Shown here one piece after another: positions 1 to 5,578 of a stretch of 5,578 nt of DNA. Positions within the stretch are counted from its first letter, which is position 1. The number at the start of each line of letters is the position of its first letter. The DNA is from Acidobacteriota bacterium (GTDB taxonomy: Bacteria; Acidobacteriota; Terriglobia; Terriglobales; Acidobacteriaceae), in the NCBI GenBank assembly GCA_021793595.1, contig JAJYSL010000295.1, positions 1-5,578 of the forward strand, in the 5' to 3' direction. The notes under the pieces were generated by a model. It was given only the letters and a program-made list of their open reading frames with translations. It ran no database searches and had not been told where the DNA came from. A program made the translations under genes and the position numbers.

Positions 1-77
1 ATCGGTATACCGGCGAGTCGAAGATCTGCAACCATTTGGCGGAATGACGAGTAAGGTGTCAATATCCAGATACGCCC

Positions 78-106
78 GGAAGATGCGGAAATCGGCGACA
101 TCTTCC
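78..106 (-). repeat. Perfect 8-bp inverted repeat at the RidA stop codon (possible end-of-operon hairpin)
   Basis: On the plus strand GGAAGATG (78-85) and CATCTTCC (99-106) are exact reverse complements around a 13-nt loop. On the transcript the stem begins with the last base of the RidA TAG. There is no U-run after the stem, so it is not a classical intrinsic terminator; it could be a 3' stabilising hairpin or a weak terminator. The rest of 1-77 holds no recognisable gene. Confidence 0.45.
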
Positions 107-600
107 TAGATATAGGCGATCACGTCCATTTCGACCAAAGACTTACCAGGGATGCCGCCAGCCGGGGATACCGTGGTGCGCGCCGGCGGCAACGTCCCCC
201 AGTCACGTTGGCCGTAAACGGCGTTCATCGCGTCATAGTCTTTCATATCATTGAGAAAGACGCCAACCCTGAGGACCTTTTGCAGCGAAGAGCCGGACTC
301 TCTCAAAGTTCTCTCGAGCTCATCCAGGACATGCGCGGTGTGTTCCTGAATGGTGCCTGGAAAATGAGCGCCCACTCCGGAGAGGAAAATGAGATTACCG
401 TAAGCAATCACGCTGGAAAATAGCGGCTTGGCCGCGCTTGCGTGTCCAGCACTCTGTAGACGGTCCGGAAGTGGAGATCTCTTTACCCTCGCTCGAGGAG
501 TTTCTGCCGGGACTTGATCTGCGATAAGCGCACCCGCCGTGGTTAGTGCTGCCGCTTTGGCTGCGCTCTTGAGAAGCGCCCTTCTTGATGACTCTCGCAT
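106..600 (-). CDS. Tat-leader RidA (YjgF/YER057c/UK114) family protein, probable enamine/imine deaminase
   Basis: A 164-aa protein with an export leader and a RidA domain (about residues 46-164). Cytosolic RidA hydrolyses enamine/imine intermediates released by PLP-dependent dehydratases, giving a 2-keto acid and ammonia. The leader has the motif SRRALLK (5-11), an alanine-rich core and a possible VPA cleavage site at 30-32. In the domain, NLIFLSGVG (69-77), GTLPPARTTV (135-144) and VEMDVIAYI (156-164) match the family. R141 aligns with the substrate-carboxylate Arg of RidA and E157 with its catalytic-site Glu. Two pocket positions differ from E. coli RidA: Tyr17 is Phe61, and Cys107 is Thr143 by eye alignment. 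The Arg suggests deaminase activity is possible rather than lost. It is the last clear gene of the cluster and follows the PLP enzyme by 58 nt, which supports a partnership. The substrate is not readable from the sequence. Confidence 0.9.
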   Translation of the reverse strand: MRESSRRALLKSAAKAAALTTAGALIADQVPAETPRARVKRSPLPDRLQSAGHASAAKPLFSSVIAYGNLIFLSGVGAHFPGTIQEHTAHVLDELERTLRESGSSLQKVLRVGVFLNDMKDYDAMNAVYGQRDWGTLPPARTTVSPAGGIPGKSLVEMDVIAYI

Positions 601-608
601 GCCAACTG

Positions 609-614
609 CTCCTT
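609..614 (-). promoter_or_regulatory. Ribosome binding site of the RidA-family gene
   Basis: AAGGAG lies 8 nt before the ATG at 600. It confirms the start that includes the twin-arginine leader. Confidence 0.7.
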
Positions 615-658
615 ATTGGAATGACTCGTAAGACAAAAGACTTGCCTGTCGATCACTT

Positions 659-1954
659 TCAGACACTCTTGGGATTCAAAAGGACATTGCGCAGTTCACG
701 ACCAACGATCTCATCTTCACCAGGCTGCAGCATCCATGTGCCCACTACGATCTGGTTTTCTCCGCTTCCGTTGCCGGTGATCGACTTCTCGCTCCCGGTG
801 GCCGGGTTAAGTTCGATGGACGGGCTCTGAGCGCGCAACTTCTGCTGCACCTGGCGCGGAGTAATGCCCACGGTGGCAAGATCGTAAGTCAGTACCAGAT
901 GCGGCACGTGGTTGGCAACAGGAGGAACAAAGATGCTGACCTGCATGGTCGGAATATCTTTGACCATGCGGCCGATAAGGTTTGCACGGTCTGTGAATTC
1001 CTTCTCAAGCGCCTCATCGCTCTGCTCAAGGATCCAGTCCACTGCGGCCACCATGCCGATGATCTGCTCCTTAGCTACCTTCATGCCACGGCCGACGCCC
1101 GTATCGTACGGGTTGTTGTTGGAGGCAGCGAGTTCAATCAGCTTCTTTCTGCCGAGCAGAAGTCCAGCGTTCTGCGGGCCGCGCAGGCCTTTCCCTCCGG
1201 AGAAGCAGACAGTATCAAAGCCCATCTTCGTGTACTTCCAGAGATGGGAAATGGGTGGCATATCGGCTGCGGCGTCAATGTTACATGGAACGTTATGTGC
1301 ATGTGCAACCTCCACCCAGCTTTCGTGACCTATTTCGCCACCCGGGGCAGCGTTGAAAAAATTAGTCATGACGGTCTTGGGCGTAAATGCCTTCTTGTAG
1401 TCATCCAGTGTTACAACCTCAACGAACTTGATGCCACAAAGATGTAAAGCGTGATCGTAACCATATCTGTGCGACTTTTGAACGATAACTTCGTTTCTCG
1501 CTCCGGGCACCCGCTCAGGAATATCGCCAACTTTCAGCTCCGGATTGGCCGCTAAAACAGCCGCCGCCGTGGCCAGCGTTAATGCAGAATCCGCACCGCA
1601 GCTGACGAGAGCCGCTTCGCAATGAAGCCGCTTGGCGATGTATTCACCCGCAGCCCGCTGTAAGTCGAGGAGACCGACAGGATGGCGCGCCGCCTGCGCA
1701 ACCGCCTCCTGCACTTGCGGAGGCATGGTGGAAGCCGTGTACATGGTGTAGGTCCCTGCTGCATTAATCAGTCTGACGACACCGAGCTTTTGGTAGTAAT
1801 CCGTGCTGGATGTGCCGGCTCCTTGCGGTCCCTCACCGAATGCGGTTGCGGCGTGCGACAGGAAAGGGCTGGCTCCCGCGGTCGCCACCGCCGCCTGCGA
1901 CCACTGCAGGAAGCGCCTTCTGCTAAGTCTTGCGCGGACTTTGGATGTCAACAT
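659..1954 (-). CDS. Tat-exported SelA/DgaE-fold PLP-dependent enzyme (probable ammonia-lyase)
   Basis: Fold-type I PLP enzyme of the SelA-like group, 431 aa. It is often annotated as L-seryl-tRNA(Sec) selenium transferase, but it is closer in design to D-glucosaminate-6-phosphate ammonia-lyase (DgaE), which dehydrates and deaminates a 2-amino sugar acid. The N-terminus has the Tat motif SRRRFLQ (residues 11-17), a hydrophobic Ala-rich core and an ATA cleavage site near residue 38, so it should be folded with PLP and then exported. The catalytic domain starts near YYQKLGVVRLINAAGTYT. Visible features are a phosphate-loop-like SCGADSAL (118-125), HRYGYDHAL (162-170), D227 in NIDAAADMPP (partner of the PLP nitrogen) and K255 in FSGGKGLRGPQ (Schiff-base lysine). 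A true SelA is cytosolic, larger and has a tRNA-binding N-terminal domain, which is missing here. It is followed 58 nt later by a RidA gene, the usual helper of PLP dehydratases. The substrate is inferred only. Confidence 0.88.
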   Translation of the reverse strand: MLTSKVRARLSRRRFLQWSQAAVATAGASPFLSHAATAFGEGPQGAGTSSTDYYQKLGVVRLINAAGTYTMYTASTMPPQVQEAVAQAARHPVGLLDLQRAAGEYIAKRLHCEAALVSCGADSALTLATAAAVLAANPELKVGDIPERVPGARNEVIVQKSHRYGYDHALHLCGIKFVEVVTLDDYKKAFTPKTVMTNFFNAAPGGEIGHESWVEVAHAHNVPCNIDAAADMPPISHLWKYTKMGFDTVCFSGGKGLRGPQNAGLLLGRKKLIELAASNNNPYDTGVGRGMKVAKEQIIGMVAAVDWILEQSDEALEKEFTDRANLIGRMVKDIPTMQVSIFVPPVANHVPHLVLTYDLATVGITPRQVQQKLRAQSPSIELNPATGSEKSITGNGSGENQIVVGTWMLQPGEDEIVGRELRNVLLNPKSV

Positions 1955-1961
1955 GATCGGT

Positions 1962-1967
1962 TCCTCC
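1962..1967 (-). promoter_or_regulatory. Ribosome binding site of the SelA-fold PLP enzyme
   Basis: GGAGGA lies 7 nt before the ATG at 1954. The longer in-frame ATGs at 1987 and 2056 lack a comparable site, so this element decides the start and places the Tat motif close to the N-terminus. Confidence 0.8.
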
Positions 1968-1998
1968 ACTTCGCTTGCTTTCGACATGGTCGCCACAG

Positions 1999-2019
1999 CT
2001 TGCTCATTCTGTGAGCAAG
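1999..2019. promoter_or_regulatory. Perfect 8-5-8 inverted repeat upstream of the PLP gene (operator or leader hairpin)
   Basis: The arms CTTGCTCA (1999-2006) and TGAGCAAG (2012-2019) are exact reverse complements around a 5-nt centre. The element ends 44 nt before the ATG of the PLP enzyme and 31 nt before its ribosome site. It could be a dimeric repressor operator or, if transcribed, a leader hairpin. There is no T-run after it on the minus strand, so an intrinsic terminator is unlikely. Which regulator binds, if any, is unknown. Confidence 0.55.
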
Positions 2020-2242
2020 AAGTAGGGGCGGAGAATGCGGTGCGGTACAACACCATTCTTCATCGCACTCGGCCGGCTGTCTGCGGTCCCGAGTCCGTTG
2101 ACGACTTAGGACAAATGCCTGTTCACCATGCTGCAGGCTCGCAGGGCGAACAAATTCCTGGAAATCCCATGTGCTGTTGTGGCCATGCCGACCCGACGCA
2201 TGCAAGTTCCGCGCAGAGGGGCATACTTGTCGTATTCGCCGG

Positions 2243-2258
2243 GCATCGGTGCATCGGT
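2243..2258. repeat. Perfect 8-bp tandem repeat, GCATCGGT x2
   Basis: Two adjacent exact copies of GCATCGGT sit about 30 bp past the PIG-L stop codon in the non-coding gap. This may be chance or half of a regulator site; nothing else supports a function. Confidence 0.4.
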
Positions 2259-2287
2259 TCATTAAGAAGGGGTGACCTTCCTCTTTC

Positions 2288-3241
2288 TCATGCCCGTACA
2301 GCATGGTGGGCAATATAGTCATCCGGAATCGCCTCCGGCCCGATATAGTGAAATTCCTCGCCATATTCAAGGCCGTATTTCGCTCCGACGGCATGATCGC
2401 GGGCAACAAACGCCGCTTCGATGAAGGCGTCTGCTGCCGACTGCGAATTTGCTGGCAGGAAGGCCGGCAGCTTCAAGTTCTTCTTTGCAAGTGAATCGTT
2501 TACTTGGTGCACCATATTGTTGATCATGTTCCGGCACGATCGGATTTGAGCCACTTTCTGGTGCAGGACAGGACCGATATCCACCACGCGATTGACGAGC
2601 TGCGGCCCGCGGGCGAAGTAGTACTTCTCCGACACCGCATGCGCTTCCACGCCAGCGTCGAATTGCTCTGCGTAGTCAAGATGGTCGCCGGCCATCCAGC
2701 AAGCCGCTTGAACCGCCTGCGCGGTCACGTAATGGTCGGGGTTTTCCTCGTAGTGTCCCCAGGGGTCGTAGCTAAGGACCACATCTACCTTCAGCAGTCG
2801 GAATAGAAAGATCATTCGCACCCGGATTTCCATGGGTGACACGCCGTCAAGTGCGTGGTTTTGATAGCTGAGGTTGTACCATTTCTTTAGTCCTGTACTC
2901 TTCACAAACTCTGTCGCGTCGCGTTCATTGGCTAGCACGGTTTCGCCAAGCGTGAGCCGGTACGAGTCTTTCTCATCATTGCTCACGCGAATGAAGTACC
3001 CGGTGTATCCTTCATTCAGCAGTTTGGCAATCGTGCCTCCTGCAAAGATGGGCCCGTCATCCAGGTGCGGTGTGATCAGTGCAAAGACTTTGCCTTTGCC
3101 GGGCTGACCCGTTGCCGCTCGTTCAATCACGAAGTCCGGAGACAGGCCCGTTTGAGCTGAAGTCCGCCTCTCGCTGGGAGCCTGCGGCGCGCCCGCAAGG
3201 CTTGCAGCCGCAGCCATTCTGAAAAACTCTCTCCGCTCCAT
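2288..3241 (-). CDS. PIG-L/LmbE family zinc-dependent N-deacetylase, probable Tat export
   Basis: Predicted Zn-dependent deacetylase of the PIG-L/LmbE/MshB fold, 317 aa. Known family members remove acetyl groups from N-acetylglucosamine linked to inositol, lipids or antibiotics. The N-terminus has a twin-arginine motif, RREFFR at residues 3-8, then a short alanine-rich stretch (9-18), so export by Tat is likely although the hydrophobic core is short. The first metal motif is PHLDDG (H59, D61, D62), equivalent to the family's (A/P)HPDDE. The glycine-rich AGGTIAKL follows it. The second motif is NPDH (H170) after GHYEE, giving the third Zn ligand. The usual Glu of HPDDE is Gly63 here. Most substrate-facing C-terminal sequence is not recognisable. 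It begins 56 nt after the dehydrogenase stop and is co-oriented. A role in removing an N-acetyl group from the oxidised amino sugar is inference. Confidence 0.88.
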   Translation of the reverse strand: MERREFFRMAAAASLAGAPQAPSERRTSAQTGLSPDFVIERAATGQPGKGKVFALITPHLDDGPIFAGGTIAKLLNEGYTGYFIRVSNDEKDSYRLTLGETVLANERDATEFVKSTGLKKWYNLSYQNHALDGVSPMEIRVRMIFLFRLLKVDVVLSYDPWGHYEENPDHYVTAQAVQAACWMAGDHLDYAEQFDAGVEAHAVSEKYYFARGPQLVNRVVDIGPVLHQKVAQIRSCRNMINNMVHQVNDSLAKKNLKLPAFLPANSQSAADAFIEAAFVARDHAVGAKYGLEYGEEFHYIGPEAIPDDYIAHHAVRA

Positions 3242-3245
3242 CGCT

Positions 3246-3251
3246 CCTCCT
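3246..3251 (-). promoter_or_regulatory. Ribosome binding site of the PIG-L deacetylase
   Basis: A perfect AGGAGG lies 4 nt before the ATG at 3241. It fixes the start there rather than at the longer in-frame ATG at 3280, and this start puts the twin-arginine motif at residues 3-4. Confidence 0.75.
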
Positions 3252-3297
3252 GCTCTCGTCGCGCATTCTCGGTGCAACACCAGCTCGCGCTGCCCTG

Positions 3298-4965
3298 CTA
3301 GGGCAAGGCAAAGGCAAAAAGGTCGTCGCCCGCCGCAACCGCAAAATATTGTTTTCCATCAATGGCATACGACATCGGCGACGCATGCATGGACTGTCCA
3401 AGTTTGAAGGCCCAAAGCGGTGTACCGGTGCGAGCATCGTCGATCTCAAACTCGTCGGAGTTATTGCCGAAGGCGGCCAAGCCACCCGCCGTTGTCATAA
3501 TGCCTGCCCAGGCCTGCCGCTCGCCTGCCAGTTTGTCACGCCAGACAAATCGAAGCGTAGATAGATCGAAGGCGTTAATAAATGAGATGGAGTGAGGATG
3601 GTCAAGCGGCCGACGAGCCCCAGTAGAATAATAGGGACGTCCCTCCACGAAGGATTGGGTCTTTGCCTGAAAGAGGCTGCATGCCTCCAGCGAGCGAAAG
3701 TAGAACATGTTTGTTTGTGGATCATAGCTGGGCGAATACCAATTGGTACCGCCTGCGTAGCTAGGGCACACCGTAACACCATTCGCATTGGGAATCAGGT
3801 GCCTGGAAATTGGACGGCCGTCCTTATCTATGCCGGAAGCCCAATTCAAGTTTGTGATGAACTGTTTCGAATAGAGATACTGTCCGTTCGTTCTGTCTAA
3901 AATGTAGAGAAAGCCGTTTCGATTGGCTGTCACTACGAGCTTGCGCGGTTTGCCTTGGAACGTTGTATCGACCAGCACCGGCGTCTGCACGGAGTCATAG
4001 TCATATAGGTCATGCGGATTGTACTGGAAATACCACTTCAGCTTTCCGGTGTCTGGGTCCAAGGCGAGAAGTGAGCTGGTGTAAAGATTGTCACCAGGCC
4101 GTACACTTCCATCGAAGTCGGGCGAAGCATTTCCTGTACCCCAATAGAGCGTGTTTAGCTCCGGGTCGTATGTGCCCGGCATCCATGCCGTTCCGCCACC
4201 ATGCAGATAGCTATCGCCAGCTGGCCAGGTTTCTGAGCCCTTTTCGCCCGGAGCGGGGACTGTCCAAAATCGCCATGCCTCCTTTCCTGTCTTCACATTG
4301 AAAGCTGCGATAAAACCGCGGACGCCATCGTCGCCGCCCGAGGTGCCAACCAAGACATTGTCCTTCACAATGAGTGGAGCGCTGGTAGCGCCATAGTTCT
4401 TGTTGCCGTGCGCATAAGCGACGTCCCAAATGAGGCTTCCGGAGCGCGCGTCCAGGCATAGCAGGTGAGCATTGTCCGTCTCCATATAGAGACGCGTGCC
4501 CAGAATGGCGACACCCCGATTGATGTGCCCAGAAGCATCATCGATCAATCCTGAAGAGACGGCGCGCTCATGATGCCATAGCAGGGTCCCAGTCTTTGCA
4601 TCGAGCGCATAAGCATCGTTTGAGCCGGTGATAAACATTATCCCATTCACTACAATCGGGGTTAATTCCAGAACACCCGCATTCTGCGTGTGAAAGACCC
4701 ACTTTGCAGCCAAATGCCTGACGTTCGCTGGCGTAATCTGTGCGAGCGAACTGTACCGGCGGCCTGTGTAATCGCCGTTGTAAGATACCCAATTACTTCT
4801 AATTTCCTTTTGCAGAAGTTGGCTCGACGGTACGTTGATCATGCCGTTTTGTGAAGCGCCCGGCTGCACAACCATCTTCTGCGCGAGGCAAGGTGTGGCA
4901 AGCATCGTCAGCAGCAGCACGCGCGCAACATCCAGACCTAACGATCTCGGGGAAAATCTCGTCAT
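3298..4965 (-). CDS. Secreted PQQ-dependent dehydrogenase (quinoprotein, methanol/ethanol dehydrogenase family)
   Basis: Periplasmic quinoprotein dehydrogenase, 555 aa from the ATG chosen on ribosome-site spacing; a GTG two codons upstream is the alternative. Residues 1-28 form a Sec signal peptide (basic N-region, VLLLTMLA core, cleavage after CLA). The mature protein is one eight-bladed propeller beginning NWVSYNGDYTGRRYSSL, with repeated blade motifs such as YALDAKTGTLLW and LALDPDTGKLKW. Active-site equivalents by alignment from memory with methanol dehydrogenase are: D212 in SGGDDGVRG (a metal-ligand Glu in methanol dehydrogenase), W261 (stacks on PQQ), N279 in GTGN, D322 in HDLYDYD (catalytic Asp), and R349 in ANRNG. 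C400 and C429 are spaced as in the family's distal disulfide. The vicinal Cys-Cys pair near the PQQ site is absent. There is no fused cytochrome; the adjacent upstream cytochrome c probably takes the electrons. Substrate cannot be read from the sequence; an alcohol, aldose or amino sugar is possible. Confidence 0.92.
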   Translation of the reverse strand: MTRFSPRSLGLDVARVLLLTMLATPCLAQKMVVQPGASQNGMINVPSSQLLQKEIRSNWVSYNGDYTGRRYSSLAQITPANVRHLAAKWVFHTQNAGVLELTPIVVNGIMFITGSNDAYALDAKTGTLLWHHERAVSSGLIDDASGHINRGVAILGTRLYMETDNAHLLCLDARSGSLIWDVAYAHGNKNYGATSAPLIVKDNVLVGTSGGDDGVRGFIAAFNVKTGKEAWRFWTVPAPGEKGSETWPAGDSYLHGGGTAWMPGTYDPELNTLYWGTGNASPDFDGSVRPGDNLYTSSLLALDPDTGKLKWYFQYNPHDLYDYDSVQTPVLVDTTFQGKPRKLVVTANRNGFLYILDRTNGQYLYSKQFITNLNWASGIDKDGRPISRHLIPNANGVTVCPSYAGGTNWYSPSYDPQTNMFYFRSLEACSLFQAKTQSFVEGRPYYSTGARRPLDHPHSISFINAFDLSTLRFVWRDKLAGERQAWAGIMTTAGGLAAFGNNSDEFEIDDARTGTPLWAFKLGQSMHASPMSYAIDGKQYFAVAAGDDLFAFALP

Positions 4966-4973
4966 CGCCACTT

Positions 4974-4981
4974 CTCTTTCC
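4974..4981 (-). promoter_or_regulatory. Ribosome binding site of the PQQ dehydrogenase
   Basis: The purine run GGAAAGAG lies 8 nt before the ATG at 4965 but only 2 nt before the in-frame GTG at 4971. This spacing favours the ATG as the start. Confidence 0.5.
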
Positions 4982-5003
4982 GTCGAGTTAACAATTCAGC
5001 CTT

Positions 5004-5578
5004 CTACTGGCCGCCAGTGTGCTTGCGTGATGGCGAGGCCGCCTGACCGGACGTTCCTTCTCCAGCATCGATGAGAAAGGCCGCCAAGTCATTCAGTTCG
5101 GCAGACGTCAGTTGTGTTCCGTAGTTGTGCGGCATGAGAGAGTGGCCGGTGTAATCGACTTTCGCCAGGTCTCTTTTTGCAAAAAAGCGATACCGGCCAT
5201 CCACTGTCTGCAATGTGAGAGTCATATTGTCTTCGGCTCGTAGAACGCCGGTCAGGCTCTGGCCCTTTTTAGGCTGCACCTCAACGACCTCCGATCTCGG
5301 CGCCAGGTGGGCATCGGGATCCACAATGTTCCGGATAACCTCCTGAGAGGTGAGGTTTTGGGCATACCCTGTCAGATCCCTGGCCATGAATCCGCCATTG
5401 CCGCTGACCATATGGCAGTTCGAGCATTGTCCTTTCCCAAAGAAGAGTTGCCTGCCCACATCCGCATCGCCTGTTGGTTTGGCCTGGACCACCGCACCGG
5501 AGACTCCCTGAAGCTGGCGCAGGTACTGCACCACCGCTTCCGTGCCTTGAGTGCCTAGTCCTGGAAAGGCAGGCATTC
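5004..5578 (-). CDS. c-type cytochrome with C-terminal haem-binding domain, 5' partial
   Basis: Probable envelope electron-transfer cytochrome c; the reading frame is open through the right window edge, so the start is missing. Residues are counted from the Met at 5576. The visible protein opens with MPAFPGLG followed by a helix ending YLRQLQG, which is the usual C-terminal end of a class I cytochrome c domain. That Met is therefore probably a haem axial ligand of a first domain lying outside the window, not a start codon. A second domain carries CSNCH (C51, C54, H55) and a likely axial Met at 148 in SLMPHNYG, followed by a final helix. Between them is a beta-rich insert of the type G-x-L-x-G-V-L...LTLQTxDG, typical of the putative haem-binding domain (TIGR02603-like) common in planctomycetes, verrucomicrobia and acidobacteria. 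It ends TAG 38 nt before the PQQ dehydrogenase, which has no haem domain of its own, so it is the natural electron acceptor. The partner role is inference. Confidence 0.9.
   Translation of the reverse strand, partial: MPAFPGLGTQGTEAVVQYLRQLQGVSGAVVQAKPTGDADVGRQLFFGKGQCSNCHMVSGNGGFMARDLTGYAQNLTSQEVIRNIVDPDAHLAPRSEVVEVQPKKGQSLTGVLRAEDNMTLTLQTVDGRYRFFAKRDLAKVDYTGHSLMPHNYGTQLTSAELNDLAAFLIDAGEGTSGQAASPSRKHTGGQ

Larger units (their letters stand above)
1955..2287 (-). other. 333-nt intergenic region before the PLP-enzyme gene
   Basis: No convincing gene lies here: open frames on either strand are extensions or shadows of the flanking genes and resemble no family I know. It is much longer than the other gaps in the cluster (38, 56 and 58 nt). 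It contains a perfect inverted repeat at 1999-2019, a short tandem repeat at 2243-2258, a weak 5-bp dyad at 2184-2202 and the ribosome site of the PLP gene. I could not find a convincing -35/-10 pair. The length and the inverted repeat suggest a secondary promoter or leader for the last two genes, which is inference. Confidence 0.6.

Noticed and set aside
1..101. ATG at 101 on the minus strand with a frame open to the left window edge (about 33 codons)
   Set aside because: It directly abuts GGAAG with no spacer, lies inside the stem of the inverted repeat, and the short peptide resembles no family. The RidA frame also stays open past its stop, so openness alone says little. The downstream sequence would decide.
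899..1447. Plus-strand open frames, the longest being this 182-codon one
   Set aside because: They lie antisense to well-supported genes with recognisable motifs and resemble no known protein; they are shadows of the minus-strand coding bias.
659..1954. Genuine selenocysteine synthase (SelA)
   Set aside because: A Tat leader, the missing tRNA-binding N-terminal region, shorter length and the PIG-L/RidA context all argue against a role in selenocysteyl-tRNA synthesis.
1955..2056. Longer start for the PLP enzyme at 2056 or 1987
   Set aside because: Neither ATG has a good ribosome site. The extra residues would bury the Tat motif 34 residues deeper, and the longest form would run coding sequence through the palindrome. 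The ATG at 1954 has GGAGGA at ideal spacing.
2262..2287. Possible terminator hairpin just after the PIG-L stop
   Set aside because: The arms GGAAGG and CCCTTCTT pair only with a bulge and a G-T wobble, and no T-run follows.
1948..2409. Open frame of 153 codons on the minus strand spanning the gap
   Set aside because: It overlaps the ends of both neighbours, is rich in Arg, Cys and His as out-of-frame reading often is, has no clear ribosome site and matches no family.
3242..3280. Longer start for the PIG-L gene at 3280
   Set aside because: The extension adds 13 residues before the twin-arginine motif, and AGGAGG sits just before the ATG at 3241.
4959..4965. Lipoprotein signal on the PQQ dehydrogenase (Cys26)
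   Set aside because: The residue before Cys26 is Pro (LATPC), which does not fit a lipobox; CLA followed by Gln is a better signal peptidase I site.

Overview
The window looks like part of a chromosomal catabolic operon from a soil-type bacterium, most plausibly an acidobacterium (Acidobacteriota, Terriglobia-like). This rests on moderately GC-rich DNA, tidy AGGAGG-type ribosome binding sites, a planctomycete/acidobacterial style haem-binding domain, and several enzymes with twin-arginine (Tat) leaders. The taxon is an inference from gene style, not from a marker gene. No mobile element, CRISPR array, tRNA or rRNA was seen.

All supported genes lie on the minus strand and read from the right edge to the left. 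In transcription order they are: a c-type cytochrome (5' end cut by the window edge), a secreted PQQ-dependent beta-propeller dehydrogenase, a PIG-L/LmbE family zinc deacetylase with a Tat-like leader, a 333-nt non-coding gap, a SelA/DgaE-fold PLP enzyme with a clear Tat leader, and a RidA-family protein with a Tat leader. Gaps other than the 333-nt one are 38, 56 and 58 nt, as expected for one transcription unit. The large gap holds a perfect 8-5-8 inverted repeat 44 nt before the PLP gene, so the last two genes may have their own control. A perfect 8-bp inverted repeat overlaps the RidA stop codon.

The gene set suggests an envelope-located pathway. The dehydrogenase would oxidise a sugar or alcohol and pass electrons to the cytochrome. 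The deacetylase would remove an N-acyl group. The PLP enzyme would eliminate water and ammonia from the freed 2-amino acid. RidA would hydrolyse the reactive enamine/imine that is released. A concrete version is N-acetylglucosamine (or a related amino sugar) -> N-acetylglucosaminate -> D-glucosaminate -> 2-keto-3-deoxygluconate + NH3. Each family assignment is well supported by motifs. The substrate and the joined-up pathway are inference. The exported PLP enzyme/RidA pair is the most unusual part of the window.
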